34,333 nucleotides of DNA from Planctomycetaceae bacterium (GCA_900299185.1 OMIV01000376.1:1-34333), one strand, 5' to 3'. Shown: positions 1 to 9,378, counted from the stretch's first letter. A program made the numbers and translations. Notes: a model not told the origin generated them from the sequence alone.

Positions 1-2
1 AC

Positions 3-2609
3 ACAACCACGCTCTCCAAGTCGTCCGATTCAATCGAGCAACTCGCGACGGTATCCAGCACCGAAACCGACGAAGCGGCCCTCACTTCGACCGCAGTAGC
101 TTCAACACCGACAGAAACGATCGATTCAACAGCTGCAAAACTACTCGAAGAAATTCAAAAGCAACTCGACGGCAAGACGCAACAAGCAGCTCCGAAGTCG
201 GATGCTCCCAAGTCGACATTGGTCGTCACGGCGTCTGGCCAAGTTGTGCGAGTACACTTCGAGGAAGAGAAGACCGACGACGCTCCGACAACGCCTTTCG
301 CCAATCATTCGACGCAGCTACTGCAATTGCCGGAGTCAGCCTTTCAACTGCCCGGTAGCCAGACATGGTCGTTGAATTCCAAGGTGGCATCGCCCGTGAA
401 TGGCGGCGCGACGTTGTCTCATCCCGAGCCGGCACTCCCCAGCGATAGCAGTCGCGAGGTCATGCAGTTCCAGCCAATCGCAGAACTGCCAACACCATCC
501 AGCTTCAACACGAAAGTTGCTCTCGTCCCACAAGTAGCTCCGTCTAACAACCAACCGACGACTTCGAAGACGCTTGCTGAGGACATGCTGCCAAGCGCTG
601 TCGAGAAGTCAGCACCAACGTCATCGGCGCCAGCGTCGAATACCGAAACGACCACTCAACCACTCTCGGATTCGTTGCAGTCCTTTCTCAAAGCATCAGC
701 AGGCTTCGCAGCGTTGAACGCTGCCAGTGAGTCATCGAACAACGCCACAGCAATGACGACAACTTCGGCTCAGCAACTCGCCAGCGACCTCGCGCCACCA
801 GTCAACGACCAGGCGCCAGCCAAGCCAACATCAGAGGCGGCCGCCCAAGTCTCGGCGTTCGACATACCTCGATCGACTTCGTTCGTGGACCTCTTGAATG
901 CCAATATCACCAAGCAAGCATCGGTTACTTCCGAGCCAGCCGTTTCACAGGTCGAGGTCACAGAGACAACTAAACCGCCAATCGCCACGAATACGCAGGC
1001 TCCAGTTGAGCCAGCACCGGCACTCGCAGTTGCCCCGGAGACAATTGTCACCACAACTGCCGCATCGACTTCGAATCAACCCAGCAGTCAAGACGCCGAC
1101 GCTTCGGTCGAGTCGTTCCCGGTGACTGAACCTCTAAGTGCGGACTCAACCCCGACTGTCCCGGATACGCAGGCCGCTCAGGCCGAGCCGAGTTCAGCTC
1201 AATCATTGAGTGACAACGCGCCCGTCGTCGCAGAGCCAACCACTGCTACCGCGCAATCGACTGCTGTCGTTGAACCGCAGCCCATCAAGCAGACCCAACT
1301 CCAATCTGCAGGCCCAAAGCTCGCGTCAAATCGACCGGCGACACCATTGACGAAGCCATCAAACCTAGTGCCGACGCCGCAAGCCGCTGCCGCGAGTCAA
1401 CCCGTCAATCCCGTCGTAAAGCCAGAGCCATCACAGCCTCAGCCCATCAAGGATGCGACACCGACCGAAGCAGTCGTTAAGGCGTCAAAAGCACCAACGA
1501 CTAACACCGCCGATGACAGCAAGCCGATCAGCCAGCCAGCGTCTATCAAATTCGATCAATCGAAAGACCTACCAACTGCGTCCAAGCCGACCGTAACACC
1601 GCAAGCAACCAGCGATGTTCAGCAACCAGCAAAGGATGATTCATCAAGCTCACCTCCACCGGTTGCCATCAACGAGCCACCAGTTGTTGTTCCGCCAGTA
1701 ACCAAACCGACCGAGCAATCCAAGCGGTTCGAACCGCAAGTCGTCCAACCGAACAACGCGGCTGCTCAAACTTTGGAACCCGCAACCGTTGCTCACGTCG
1801 CCAGCCAAGCAGTTGCCACCAACATCGATGATGCCGAAGCAACGCCATCGAACTCAGCCGACAGTTCGAATGATGTCTCAAGCCAAACCCAAGACGATGC
1901 TGGAACAAATCCGACAGCAGCGCCGACGTTGGCGGCTCGCATCGTACGAGACGCCCTGCCCATCGCAGCGGCTTCAGCACCAGTCGCACCTACAACCAAC
2001 AGCGTCGATCGCAACTCGTCCCCCAAAGACACGACCGACTCGCGCAAGGTCGATACTGTCGGGGCATCGCCAGTTGAATTAGTCGCCCCCACTTCGGTCA
2101 CAAGCACCAGCAGCAGTCCGGTCCAAACGACCGACTCAAGCTCATTCAAACCACTATTTGACCAAACCACTTCGGGGCCATTGGCCGAGCCCGGAACTGC
2201 GGTGACGCAAGTGGTGAGCGCGATGCAGCAAGCTGTTGATTCCAACGAAAAGCTGCGAGTGCATCTCAACCCGCCAGAGCTGGGCACCGTCCTGGTTGAG
2301 GTATCTCGGTCACCCCACGGCATCGTGGCCAAGATCGAATTCTCGAACGCAGGCACTCAGCAAGCCGTACAGACTTCGTTGCCGGAATTGCATCGAGCGC
2401 TGGCTCAAAGCGGCATTGTGATGGATCGCGTCGAAGTGACGATTCGCGATCAAAAGCAGGAGGCACCAGAGCGTCAGCCGCGCGACGAAAGAGGTCGCCA
2501 ACAACAGGGCTTCAATCAATCACGACAAGAACAGTCTCGTCAGCAACAGCGTCGAGCCGGTCGACCGTCGCCGAACCAAGACGAAGAAACATTCGAACGC
2601 GCGGCGTGA
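3..2609 (+). CDS. FliK-like flagellar hook-length control protein, 5' truncated by the window
   Basis: The reading frame is open from the first bases of the window, so the true start lies upstream; a TTG at 219 is only an internal codon. Most of the visible ~868 residues are low-complexity sequence rich in Thr, Pro, Ser, Ala, Gln and Val. Only the last ~120 residues look folded. They contain LRVHLNPPELGTVLVEV followed by HRALAQSGIVMDRVEVTI (encoded at about 2253-2455), the signature of the FliK C-terminal (Flg_hook) domain, which switches the flagellar export apparatus from hook to filament substrates. The tail after it is rich in Arg and Gln. A long disordered, Pro/Gln/Thr-rich 'ruler' before the C-terminal domain fits FliK. 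No other flagellar gene is visible because the window begins here. The family call is fairly secure; exact orthology is not. Confidence 0.78.
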   Translation, partial: TTTLSKSSDSIEQLATVSSTETDEAALTSTAVASTPTETIDSTAAKLLEEIQKQLDGKTQQAAPKSDAPKSTLVVTASGQVVRVHFEEEKTDDAPTTPFANHSTQLLQLPESAFQLPGSQTWSLNSKVASPVNGGATLSHPEPALPSDSSREVMQFQPIAELPTPSSFNTKVALVPQVAPSNNQPTTSKTLAEDMLPSAVEKSAPTSSAPASNTETTTQPLSDSLQSFLKASAGFAALNAASESSNNATAMTTTSAQQLASDLAPPVNDQAPAKPTSEAAAQVSAFDIPRSTSFVDLLNANITKQASVTSEPAVSQVEVTETTKPPIATNTQAPVEPAPALAVAPETIVTTTAASTSNQPSSQDADASVESFPVTEPLSADSTPTVPDTQAAQAEPSSAQSLSDNAPVVAEPTTATAQSTAVVEPQPIKQTQLQSAGPKLASNRPATPLTKPSNLVPTPQAAAASQPVNPVVKPEPSQPQPIKDATPTEAVVKASKAPTTNTADDSKPISQPASIKFDQSKDLPTASKPTVTPQATSDVQQPAKDDSSSSPPPVAINEPPVVVPPVTKPTEQSKRFEPQVVQPNNAAAQTLEPATVAHVASQAVATNIDDAEATPSNSADSSNDVSSQTQDDAGTNPTAAPTLAARIVRDALPIAAASAPVAPTTNSVDRNSSPKDTTDSRKVDTVGASPVELVAPTSVTSTSSSPVQTTDSSSFKPLFDQTTSGPLAEPGTAVTQVVSAMQQAVDSNEKLRVHLNPPELGTVLVEVSRSPHGIVAKIEFSNAGTQQAVQTSLPELHRALAQSGIVMDRVEVTIRDQKQEAPERQPRDERGRQQQGFNQSRQEQSRQQQRRAGRPSPNQDEETFERAA

Positions 2610-2617
2610 TCGCCGCG
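2600..2617 (+). other. Hairpin enclosing the fliK-like stop codon
   Basis: CGCGGCG and CGCCGCG form a perfect 7-bp stem around TGAT, so the stop codon at 2607-2609 lies in the loop. It has no T-run of its own and stands 29 bases before a better terminator. It may slow translation or protect the mRNA end; that is inference. Confidence 0.4.
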
Positions 2618-2646
2618 TCTCACATTCGAGGGTGATCTAGAAAAGC

Positions 2647-2685
2647 AGAAGCCCGGCAGCCAATGAGACTGTCGGGCTTCTTGTT
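2647..2685 (+). terminator. Rho-independent terminator after the fliK-like gene
   Basis: AGAAGCCCGGCAG (2647-2659) pairs with CTGTCGGGCTTCT (2669-2681) over 13 positions with one G-T wobble, around a 9-base loop. TTGTTT follows on the plus strand. It starts 38 bases after the stop of the fliK-like gene, as expected for its terminator. The oppositely oriented sod gene ends at 2822, so the stem could also stop readthrough from that side, but the T-run favours the plus strand. Confidence 0.8.
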
Positions 2686-2821
2686 TCAATCAATGGCAAC
2701 AGCCCTCTGAACAACGCCTCGTCACGAAGAGCACCAGTGCTGGGATTCTCAGTCGCGGAGCGTCTGAGTCTTCGCATGCTGTTGTACGTCTGGAAGAATT
2801 GTTGCACCCAGGCTGACGAAC

Positions 2822-3445
2822 TTACTTGCCTTGCTTGGCCGCGGCATAGCGACGAGCAACTTCGGTCCAATTGATGACGCTGTAGAACGCCGAGATGTAG
2901 TCAGGTCGGCGGTTTTGGTACTTCAAGTAGTAGGCGTGCTCCCAAACGTCGAGACCCAGAATCGGGGTCCGGCCTTCGGTCAGCGGGCTGTCTTGGTTGG
3001 CAGTGCTTTCCACAACCAACTTGCCAGCCGCATCAACCGACAACCAAGCCCAGCCGCTACCGAAACGAGTGGTCGCAGCGGCCGAAAGCTTCTCTTTGAA
3101 TGCGTCGAACGAGCCGAAGGTTTCGTTGATCGCGGCAGCCAGCTCGCCAGTGGGTGCGCCGCCTGCGTTGGGACCAAGGACCGTCCAGAAGAGACTGTGG
3201 TTAGCGTGCCCACCGCCGTTGTTACGAACGACTCCGCGAATGGCTTCTGGCACCAATGTGTTGAGATTGGCAACCAACTCTTCGACCGGCTTCGCAGCCA
3301 ACTCTGGATAGGCTTCCAAAGCCTTATTCACGTTGTTGATGTAAGCCTGATGGTGCTTGCCGTGATGAATCTGCATCGTTTGAACGTCGATGTGTGGCTC
3401 AAGAGCGTCGTGAGCGTAGGGCAAGTTCGGCAGTGTGTATGCCAT
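2822..3445 (-). CDS. sodA: Superoxide dismutase, Mn type
   Basis: The 207-residue product matches the full length of Fe/Mn superoxide dismutases, which convert superoxide to oxygen and hydrogen peroxide in the cytoplasm. Visible hallmarks are [10 protein letters not shown] at the N-terminus, the metal-binding IHHGKHH (His27), NHSLFW (His83) and [11 protein letters not shown] (Asp166, His170). GGGHANHS and ANQDSPL, with Gln151 in the second sphere, favour the Mn type over Fe. The frame is open 37 codons further upstream. The ATG at 3445 is chosen because GGAGG sits about 9 bases before it and because homologues begin at MAYTLP. It is a single-gene unit, convergent with the fliK-like gene and divergent from the peptidase gene. 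Confidence 0.95.
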   Translation of the reverse strand: MAYTLPNLPYAHDALEPHIDVQTMQIHHGKHHQAYINNVNKALEAYPELAAKPVEELVANLNTLVPEAIRGVVRNNGGGHANHSLFWTVLGPNAGGAPTGELAAAINETFGSFDAFKEKLSAAATTRFGSGWAWLSVDAAGKLVVESTANQDSPLTEGRTPILGLDVWEHAYYLKYQNRRPDYISAFYSVINWTEVARRYAAAKQGK

Positions 3446-3764
3446 GTTCTGAGGGCCTCCAAATGCTGGGGGGGAGAAAGGAAGAATCGCGTTTTTCCGC
3501 GTTCCAAGAGCATCAAACGCCAGCATTCTAGGCACCCTGTCGCGGTCAACAACCAAGCGAGAGGCGACGCAGTCTCACCTTCAAAGACAACAAGCTCTGA
3601 TAGACGCGATGACCTCGTGCGTGCCTCTGCACCGTGCCGTTCCAACAGCTACTCGGCTGCGCAACATCAAAGTCGCTCATCAAGATCCACGTGACGGACA
3701 AACTTGATACGTTCCCGCCTCACGACAACCAGTCCCCAACGCGAACACCCATCGGAGACTCTCT
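3446..3764. promoter_or_regulatory. Divergent intergenic region between sodA and the M20 peptidase gene
   Basis: These 319 bases hold no gene I can support. They must carry the promoters of both flanking genes. For sodA (minus strand) a possible -10 TAGAAT is the complement of 3525-3530, with a weak -35 TTGTTG (complement of 3547-3552) 16 bases away. This would leave a leader of about 75 bases. For the plus-strand peptidase gene only the ribosome site GGAG at 3754-3757 is clear. Promoter calls here are weak. Confidence 0.3.
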
Positions 3765-4955
3765 GTGCCTCAAACAACCTCGACTGTTTCGTTCGATGAA
3801 TCCGCAGCTATTGAACGTGTTGCGCGACTGATGGCCATTCCCGGTCGCAGCGGCCAAGAAGCGGCGGTCGCGAACTTCATCATCAATGCACTCCAAGCCG
3901 CTGGAGTTCCAGATTCGGCTATGAGTTTTGATACCGCCAACAAGCGCAGCCCAATCGGTGGCGAGTGCGGCAATCTGATTTTGAAGCTCCCTGGTTCAGT
4001 ACGCGGACCGCGACGATTGCTGATGGCTCATATCGACACGGTGCCGCTTTGCGTGGGTTGCCAACCAGTGCGCGACGGTGACTTCTTTCGACCGAAAGAT
4101 GCGACGACGGCCTTGGGCGGCGATGACCGTTCGGGGGCAAGCGTGATTCTCACCGCAGTTCTGGAGTTGCTGCGGTCAAAGACTGCTCATCCACCGCTCA
4201 CGGTCATGTGGGCCGTGCAAGAAGAGATTGGTTTGGTGGGAGCCCGCTGCGTCAGTGTGCCCAAGCTCGGACAACCCAAGCTGGCCTTCAATTGGGACGG
4301 AGGTGCGGTCAACCTCGTGACCATCGGAGCGACCGGCGACTACGCGATCGAGATCGAAGTCACAGGCTTAGCCAGTCACGCTGGTGCTCATCCCGAAGCA
4401 GGAGTCAGTGCGATCGCCATTGCCTCGATCGCCATTGCTGACCTGCAACGCAACGGCTGGCACGGGCTGATTGTGAAAGGTCGCAAGCGCGGCACGAGCA
4501 ACATTGGAGTCATCAACGGCGGCGAAGCCACAAACGTCGTTACGCCTTTGGTGAAGCTGCGGGCGGAAGCTCGCAGTCATGATCCGGTCTTTCGCAAACG
4601 CATCGTCGAAGAGATTCGCAAAGCATTCGAACGCGCGAGCCGGGAACTCAAGAACTCAACCGGCCAACGCGGCCAAGTGCGCTTTCACTCCGAGCTGAAA
4701 TACGAAGCCTTCAAGTTGTCCGAAGATGAACCAACCGTGCAAGCCGCATCAGCAGCCATCACGGCGGCGGGGCTGACTCCTGAATTGCGGATCTCGAACG
4801 GTGGCCTCGACGCGAATTGGATGACCGCGCACGGCATCCCAACTGTGACGCTCGGCTGCGGTCAGTCCGGCATTCACACTCCCAGCGAGACGTTGAACAT
4901 TCCGAGCTATCTCACCGCGTGCCAGATCGCCTCGCGATTAGCCGCCGGTCAATAA
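3765..4955 (+). CDS. M20-family metallopeptidase, PepT-like
   Basis: This 396-residue protein has the complete M20 di-zinc hydrolase layout. HID at 89-91 gives the first metal ligands. GGDDRSG (118-124) holds the bridging Asp. QEEIGLVGA (152-160) holds the catalytic and ligand Glu pair. Asp178 is in NWDGG, and His371 is in GIHTPSE near the C-terminus. GLASHAGAHPEAG (201-213) marks the inserted dimerisation domain. The pattern is closest to tripeptide aminopeptidase (PepT) and related M20B enzymes, which trim N-terminal residues from small peptides in the cytoplasm. Substrate specificity cannot be read from sequence. The start is GTG, supported by GGAG seven bases upstream. It ends 50 bases before the convergent membrane-protein gene. 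Confidence 0.88.
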   Translation: MPQTTSTVSFDESAAIERVARLMAIPGRSGQEAAVANFIINALQAAGVPDSAMSFDTANKRSPIGGECGNLILKLPGSVRGPRRLLMAHIDTVPLCVGCQPVRDGDFFRPKDATTALGGDDRSGASVILTAVLELLRSKTAHPPLTVMWAVQEEIGLVGARCVSVPKLGQPKLAFNWDGGAVNLVTIGATGDYAIEIEVTGLASHAGAHPEAGVSAIAIASIAIADLQRNGWHGLIVKGRKRGTSNIGVINGGEATNVVTPLVKLRAEARSHDPVFRKRIVEEIRKAFERASRELKNSTGQRGQVRFHSELKYEAFKLSEDEPTVQAASAAITAAGLTPELRISNGGLDANWMTAHGIPTVTLGCGQSGIHTPSETLNIPSYLTACQIASRLAAGQ

Positions 4956-4993
4956 CGGTCTCCGAGCGACGAAGACCGGCTGTAAGAACTCGC

Positions 4994-5035
4994 CCACCGC
5001 CAGCATCAATTCGGTAGCACGATGGCTGGCGGTGG
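4994..5035. terminator. Hairpin between convergent genes, overlapping the end of the membrane-protein gene
   Basis: CCACCGCCAGC (4994-5004) and GCTGGCGGTGG (5025-5035) form a perfect 11-bp stem with a 20-base loop. The right arm lies within the last codons of the minus-strand gene ending at 5006, and the left arm lies beyond its stop. Neither side has a strong T-run. Its place between converging genes suggests a bidirectional terminator. Confidence 0.5.
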
Positions 5036-6784
5036 CAGTCGACGCAGTTTGTAGACGCTGACGCCAACCGGATCGGCAAACACCAGCTCCAACTGCACCG
5101 GACCAAAAGTCGCAGTTCTTACAGGTTCAATGCGAGTGTCCTCAGGCGCGATCACGACAAAGTGGACTCGCTGACTTTCGAGCTTCGCCAAGACCCCACC
5201 GTAACTGGCCGGAGCGTTAATGGCGTCTTGAGTGCCGAAGTACTCCAAAGGGAAGAAGCCCGAGTAGCCATTCACGAGCGGCTTGCCATGAAACGTCCCG
5301 TAGTACATCCACCGAGTCGTAACTTCGAAGTCTCTGCATTCGTAGGCTTTGGGATACGGTAGGCAGAGGACGGCAGAGCCATCAGGAGTTTGCTGCTTCA
5401 CGAAGTCGATCCACGCTGCGTTCGCGACTTCGTTCGGAGCACCGCCCACCATGATGCGATACGGCCGGACTTCAAACGCGAAAGCCGCAGTCAACACGAA
5501 ACAGCCGATCCAAGCGATACGTCGGCAACTCGGCTGATGCCTGAGCTTCAATCGCAATCTCAGCCACGTCCACCACACGGCTTGAGCGGCCATGATCACC
5601 ACGGCGATCTGAGTGAAGAACGCGAATCGAAACACGTTTCTCACCTGACCAAGTCCCGGCACGTATTTGGCCATCACCGGCCACGGCTGCCATGAGCCGA
5701 GCTTGAGATTCGTCCCTAACGACATCGCGAACGAAACGCCGACGGTCAGCGTTAAGAACAATGTCACGCGGCGCGTGCGACGACGACTCAACCCCAGGCC
5801 GATGGCAACACTCGCCAAGACCAACTTGATCCACCCCGGCGACAAGTACCAATACGGCCGAGCCCATTTCGATCCCCACTCAATCAACTGAGCACCGGGA
5901 GCCACCAAGTAGTCTTGCGGCATGCCCGACAGTGACCCGATCAACGCGTCGGTCCGGACGAAGTTGTGAGCCTTCATCACGCGCGTCATGTGAATGGCAA
6001 ACGGACCAACGGTCACGGCGACAACGATGCAGGCTGCGAGGAACGAAATCCAGAGTCGACGATCGAGCCAGCGGCGCGGTAACAACCAACATGTCGCCAC
6101 GGCCAGCAATCCCAAGAACAAGCCGTGATGCCCACACGAATGAAAGGTCAAACTGATGGCGGCTCCGATTTCGATGCCTCGCGCGAGAGCAGTCGGCCAA
6201 CGCGCCAAGTCTGGCAAATGAGTGGCCTGCCAACACGCCGTCCAGCACCACAAGATGCCCCAAATGGGTGCCAATTGAATGACATCCAACTGCCAATGCA
6301 CGATGGGCAACAAGACCATCGCCGCACCGCCACCAATCGCGGCCCACGATCGAACTTTGAGCACGCGCAAGAGTCGCTCGGCAAAGACTCCATTGAGCAC
6401 CAACGACAGCCACAAATAAACGTTGTAGGCCAGCACTCGGGACCCGTTGAACCAGATGATCGGCGCAACGATCAGCGACGTGATCTGCAGCTCCGAGAAC
6501 GCAAACGCGTCCTTCGCCGGATGAAAAATGGGTGCGTCCCAATAGCCCTCAAAGCCATGAGCGGCTCGATCTGCATTCCACCAAATGGTCCACACGTTGA
6601 AGAGCGGCACGGTGACAGCTTGCGTCGTTCCCATCGGAAACGTCGTTGCTGGTGCCTGCATGACTGGCCAAGTCGTCGCTAAAGCAATGATGAGATAGAG
6701 CCCGACCGCCGCGACTCGTTGCAACAACGCGGAGCGCAGCGTGGAACCGCAGCGTTCCAGCATCTTGCAAATCGGAATCTTCAT
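5006..6784 (-). CDS. Polytopic membrane protein, possibly a GT-C-type glycosyltransferase
   Basis: The 592-residue product has many hydrophobic spans: about 24-42, 100-116, 118-138, 147-162, 170-186 and several more to about residue 420. A soluble C-terminal part of about 150 residues follows. The layout (a membrane span, an external loop with conserved-looking aromatics such as NVWTIWWNADRAAHG and YWDAPIFHP, many further spans, a soluble tail) resembles GT-C-fold enzymes that use lipid-linked sugars. No diagnostic catalytic motif is certain, so the call is by architecture only. The C-terminal part includes APASYGGVLAKLESQRVHFVVIAPEDT, shaped like a small alpha/beta domain. The ATG at 6784 precedes a basic, then hydrophobic N-terminus. 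It is co-directional with the Bax inhibitor-like gene, about 110 bases away across a palindromic element. Confidence 0.55.
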   Translation of the reverse strand: MKIPICKMLERCGSTLRSALLQRVAAVGLYLIIALATTWPVMQAPATTFPMGTTQAVTVPLFNVWTIWWNADRAAHGFEGYWDAPIFHPAKDAFAFSELQITSLIVAPIIWFNGSRVLAYNVYLWLSLVLNGVFAERLLRVLKVRSWAAIGGGAAMVLLPIVHWQLDVIQLAPIWGILWCWTACWQATHLPDLARWPTALARGIEIGAAISLTFHSCGHHGLFLGLLAVATCWLLPRRWLDRRLWISFLAACIVVAVTVGPFAIHMTRVMKAHNFVRTDALIGSLSGMPQDYLVAPGAQLIEWGSKWARPYWYLSPGWIKLVLASVAIGLGLSRRRTRRVTLFLTLTVGVSFAMSLGTNLKLGSWQPWPVMAKYVPGLGQVRNVFRFAFFTQIAVVIMAAQAVWWTWLRLRLKLRHQPSCRRIAWIGCFVLTAAFAFEVRPYRIMVGGAPNEVANAAWIDFVKQQTPDGSAVLCLPYPKAYECRDFEVTTRWMYYGTFHGKPLVNGYSGFFPLEYFGTQDAINAPASYGGVLAKLESQRVHFVVIAPEDTRIEPVRTATFGPVQLELVFADPVGVSVYKLRRLPPPAIVLPN

Positions 6785-6809
6785 CAGCTCACATCAGCCT
6801 TTGAATTCA

Positions 6810-6859
6810 GCGAGTCGCAGAGCGACTCGCCTACGTAGCTCAGTCGTTCCGCGACTGAG
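6810..6859. repeat. Intergenic double-hairpin palindromic element
   Basis: GCGAGTCGC (6810-6818) pairs perfectly with GCGACTCGC (6822-6830) across AGA. The self-palindrome CTACGTAG (6831-6838) follows directly. Then CTCAGTCG (6839-6846) pairs perfectly with CGACTGAG (6852-6859) across TTCCG. Three perfect inverted repeats packed into 50 bases between two minus-strand genes look like a REP-type mobile palindrome rather than a plain terminator, since no T-run follows. Only one copy lies in this window. Confidence 0.6.
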
Positions 6860-6893
6860 ATTGGCAACCCACATCCACAGCGATGAAGACGCA

Positions 6894-7610
6894 TTAGTCA
6901 TCCTGCTGCATCTGAATGAGCAGACGAATCACGTACCAGAACAACGTCGACAGCGACGAGAACAACGCCAAAGCGGCAGCGGCATGCTGAGACGTCCGGT
7001 AGTGGTGCAGCACGTTGGAAGTGTCATAAAGAATCCAGCCCGCCATCAGTGCAACCATCGCTCCCGAGTAGACAATGCCGAGCCTGAAGCCAATGAACAT
7101 TCCAGCCAAGGCGACAGCCAACGCCAGGAAGGACAGCACCGACAAACCCGTTCGCAAGAACGAGAAGTCAGCCTTTGTCATCAGCACAATTCCCGTCAAT
7201 CCGCCGAAAGTCACAACAGTGATCAGACCTGCGGACGGCACGATGTCCGGCGATACGCGCGATGCAATGGCCAGCAACGGCACAAAGATCAGAGCTTCGG
7301 CCACGGTGTAGAGTCCGAGCCCCAAGTACTCCACGGTCGCCGACGCGCCGCTCTCAGCCCACCTCTGAGCCAGAAAGCTGACGCCCATATAAGCCAGCAA
7401 CGCGATCCACCAGTGGCCACCAATCAAACCCAACATTGACGCTTTGAGTTGCAGGTTGGAGAGGAAGAGAAATTCCAATCCACCAAATAGCGCAATGGCT
7501 CCGATCAATGTGAGATACGTCTTGCGAATGAACGCCGATCGTTCATCGAGCGCGGCATCCATCGCGAAAGGATCGTGTGAGGCAGTGAGATCGTAGTCGT
7601 AGTTCGCCAT
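6894..7610 (-). CDS. Bax inhibitor-1 / YccA-family membrane protein
   Basis: The 238-residue protein has a short hydrophilic N-terminus containing LDERSAFIRKTYLTLIGAI, the usual lead-in of bacterial BI-1 proteins, followed by about seven membrane spans in rapid succession. The last span carries FSSLSTLFWYVIRLLIQM. Segments such as GGLTGIVLMTKADFSFL and YSGAMVALMAGWILYDTSNVLHHY match the family (TMBIM/UPF0005), whose bacterial members are implicated in calcium or proton leak and membrane-protease interaction; the role here is inferred only. Length is normal. It is monocistronic or weakly linked to the downstream membrane-protein gene on the same strand. Confidence 0.88.
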   Translation of the reverse strand: MANYDYDLTASHDPFAMDAALDERSAFIRKTYLTLIGAIALFGGLEFLFLSNLQLKASMLGLIGGHWWIALLAYMGVSFLAQRWAESGASATVEYLGLGLYTVAEALIFVPLLAIASRVSPDIVPSAGLITVVTFGGLTGIVLMTKADFSFLRTGLSVLSFLALAVALAGMFIGFRLGIVYSGAMVALMAGWILYDTSNVLHHYRTSQHAAAALALFSSLSTLFWYVIRLLIQMQQDD

Positions 7611-7683
7611 TCAATGGCTCTAGGTAGAAGACAAGGCCCGAGGAGTAAGTCGCTCCGATCCGCAAAGGCTATCGGAGATGCTC

Positions 7684-9117
7684 TTAGGAGAAGAGTTCAT
7701 AGAGCGGACGACCGGTCGAAAGCGGTCGCGTAAAGCCATCTTTGCCCAAACGCATATCAAGCGGAACTTCGAGTGCGTGGAAGATTGTGGCTCCCAAGTC
7801 CTGAGGTCGAACGGGCTTGTCTTTGACGTAGGCACCGTCCTTATCGGACTCGCCCCAGACCCGACCGCCCTTAATGCCGCCGCCCGCCAACATCGTCGAG
7901 AAGCAGGACGGCCAATGCTGACGGCCAGGGCTCGCCATTCCGTTTTGATTGATGCGCGGAGTCCGCCCGAACTCACCAGTCACGACGACCATGGTGTCGT
8001 CGAGCATCCCACGATCACTCAAATCGGTGAGCAGCGCAGTGAGACCTTGATCGAGGCACGGCAAGCACCAGCCCATTCCATAAGACCCCGAGCCGAAAGC
8101 GTTGCCCATACCCATCTCGCCACCGTGCATGTCCCAACTGGAAGCTGGCGGTCCGCCACCTCCGTTTGGAGAAGGCCCAGTCCAGCCATTCACAGTCACG
8201 AAGCCAACTCCCGATTCGACAAGACGGCGAGCCAGCAACAAGTTCTGCCCCAGCGGATGCATGCCGTAGCGATCTCGAACTTCAGGTGACTCGCGATGAA
8301 GTTCAAACGGAGCGCGACCAGCAGAACCACTCGTCAATTCAAATGCGCGACCATGCAGGTCTTGCCAGTCACGAGCCGCTTGATGCTGATTGATGTCGCT
8401 GGCAGTCGGCGCCGATGCCATCCCATCCAGCAAGCGGCGTCGATCATGCATGCGTTCGGACGACACGATGCCCACCAACTCATCCGGTGCTTTGAAGGTT
8501 GGCATCGCCGGATGGTTCGTCGCAGATCCCACAAACAACGGACTGTGCATCATTCCGAGGTGTCCTCCGTTGCCGATGTTGACCGCGCAGAAAACCGGAT
8601 CACCGACGCACTTAATCAGCCACACATACGGGGCAATGCTGCGATCGTCCGGTCGAGCCTTCGACATGATCGACCCCAGGTACGGCGCATCGAGCGGAGC
8701 TTGCGACTGACCGCTCAGCATGTGGTGCATCGCGTCGAAGTGATTGCTGATATTGCCTTCGTGCGACATCGACCGAATGAGCGCGATCTTGTCGGTCATC
8801 TGAGCCAGCCGAGTATGCATCTCATTGATGCGCATGCCCGGCACTTGAGTAGCGATTGGAGAGTACGGACCGCGGATCGTATCCGGGGCATCGGGCTTCA
8901 AATCCCAGGTGTCAACATGACTAGGTCCACCGCACAACAGGATGAAGATGCAAGACTTCTTGGCTGGCCCTTTGCCAAGCCCTCGCTTGGGGTCGACGCC
9001 CGCAGCCACAGTCCCAGGCAACCCCAACGGCAACGCTCCCAAGCCAGCGGCTTGCAGCATCGTTCGCCGCGAAATCTGTGAGAGAACTGGAACCGAATGC
9101 TGACTGCGATTGCTCAT
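7684..9117 (-). CDS. DUF1501 protein, Tat-exported, alkaline phosphatase/sulfatase-like fold
   Basis: The 477-residue product starts with a twin-arginine signal: SRRTMLQAAGLGALPLG at residues 16-32, then a small-residue stretch ending near AAG. The body shows CGGPSHVDTWDLKPDAP, SHEGNISNHFDAMHHMLSG, GEFGRTPRIN with a downstream GRQHW, and a C-terminal LGATIFHALEVPLDMRL. These are the typical blocks of DUF1501 proteins, abundant in planctomycetes and related to the alkaline phosphatase superfamily. Molecular function is unknown. These genes are usually next to a DUF1549/DUF1553 cytochrome gene, but no such partner lies beside this one. AAAGGA about 7 bases before the ATG at 9117 supports the start. 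A 7-bp hairpin at about 7658-7677 follows the stop but lacks a T-run. Confidence 0.9.
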   Translation of the reverse strand: MSNRSQHSVPVLSQISRRTMLQAAGLGALPLGLPGTVAAGVDPKRGLGKGPAKKSCIFILLCGGPSHVDTWDLKPDAPDTIRGPYSPIATQVPGMRINEMHTRLAQMTDKIALIRSMSHEGNISNHFDAMHHMLSGQSQAPLDAPYLGSIMSKARPDDRSIAPYVWLIKCVGDPVFCAVNIGNGGHLGMMHSPLFVGSATNHPAMPTFKAPDELVGIVSSERMHDRRRLLDGMASAPTASDINQHQAARDWQDLHGRAFELTSGSAGRAPFELHRESPEVRDRYGMHPLGQNLLLARRLVESGVGFVTVNGWTGPSPNGGGGPPASSWDMHGGEMGMGNAFGSGSYGMGWCLPCLDQGLTALLTDLSDRGMLDDTMVVVTGEFGRTPRINQNGMASPGRQHWPSCFSTMLAGGGIKGGRVWGESDKDGAYVKDKPVRPQDLGATIFHALEVPLDMRLGKDGFTRPLSTGRPLYELFS

Positions 9118-9378
9118 GAATCGTCCTTTGACAGAGTGTCGTATTCGTGACGCCCTGATGATGATGCTGCAGACCGCACCAATTGGAAGCGTGCATGGCA
9201 GGAATCATCGTCCGAAGCAGCGGCAATCATGACAGGCAGCAGCACTATCCCGAGTAAGCTTGCTCACTCGACCGACACCTGCCCGCCAGAGTAACTCGAT
9301 GGAGATGCAATCGAAGTCCGTTTGCAGGACGATGACGTGAGTCAACCTTGGATCTCGCCACACACAAAGGATGGAAGC

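Noticed and set aside
219-2609. TTG at 219 as the start of the FliK-like gene
   Set aside because: The same frame stays open to the first bases of the window with similar low-complexity composition, so the gene is cut by the window edge.
2831-3694. 287-codon plus-strand frame over the superoxide dismutase gene
   Set aside because: It is the antisense shadow of a clear sodA gene and has no recognisable domain or ribosome site.
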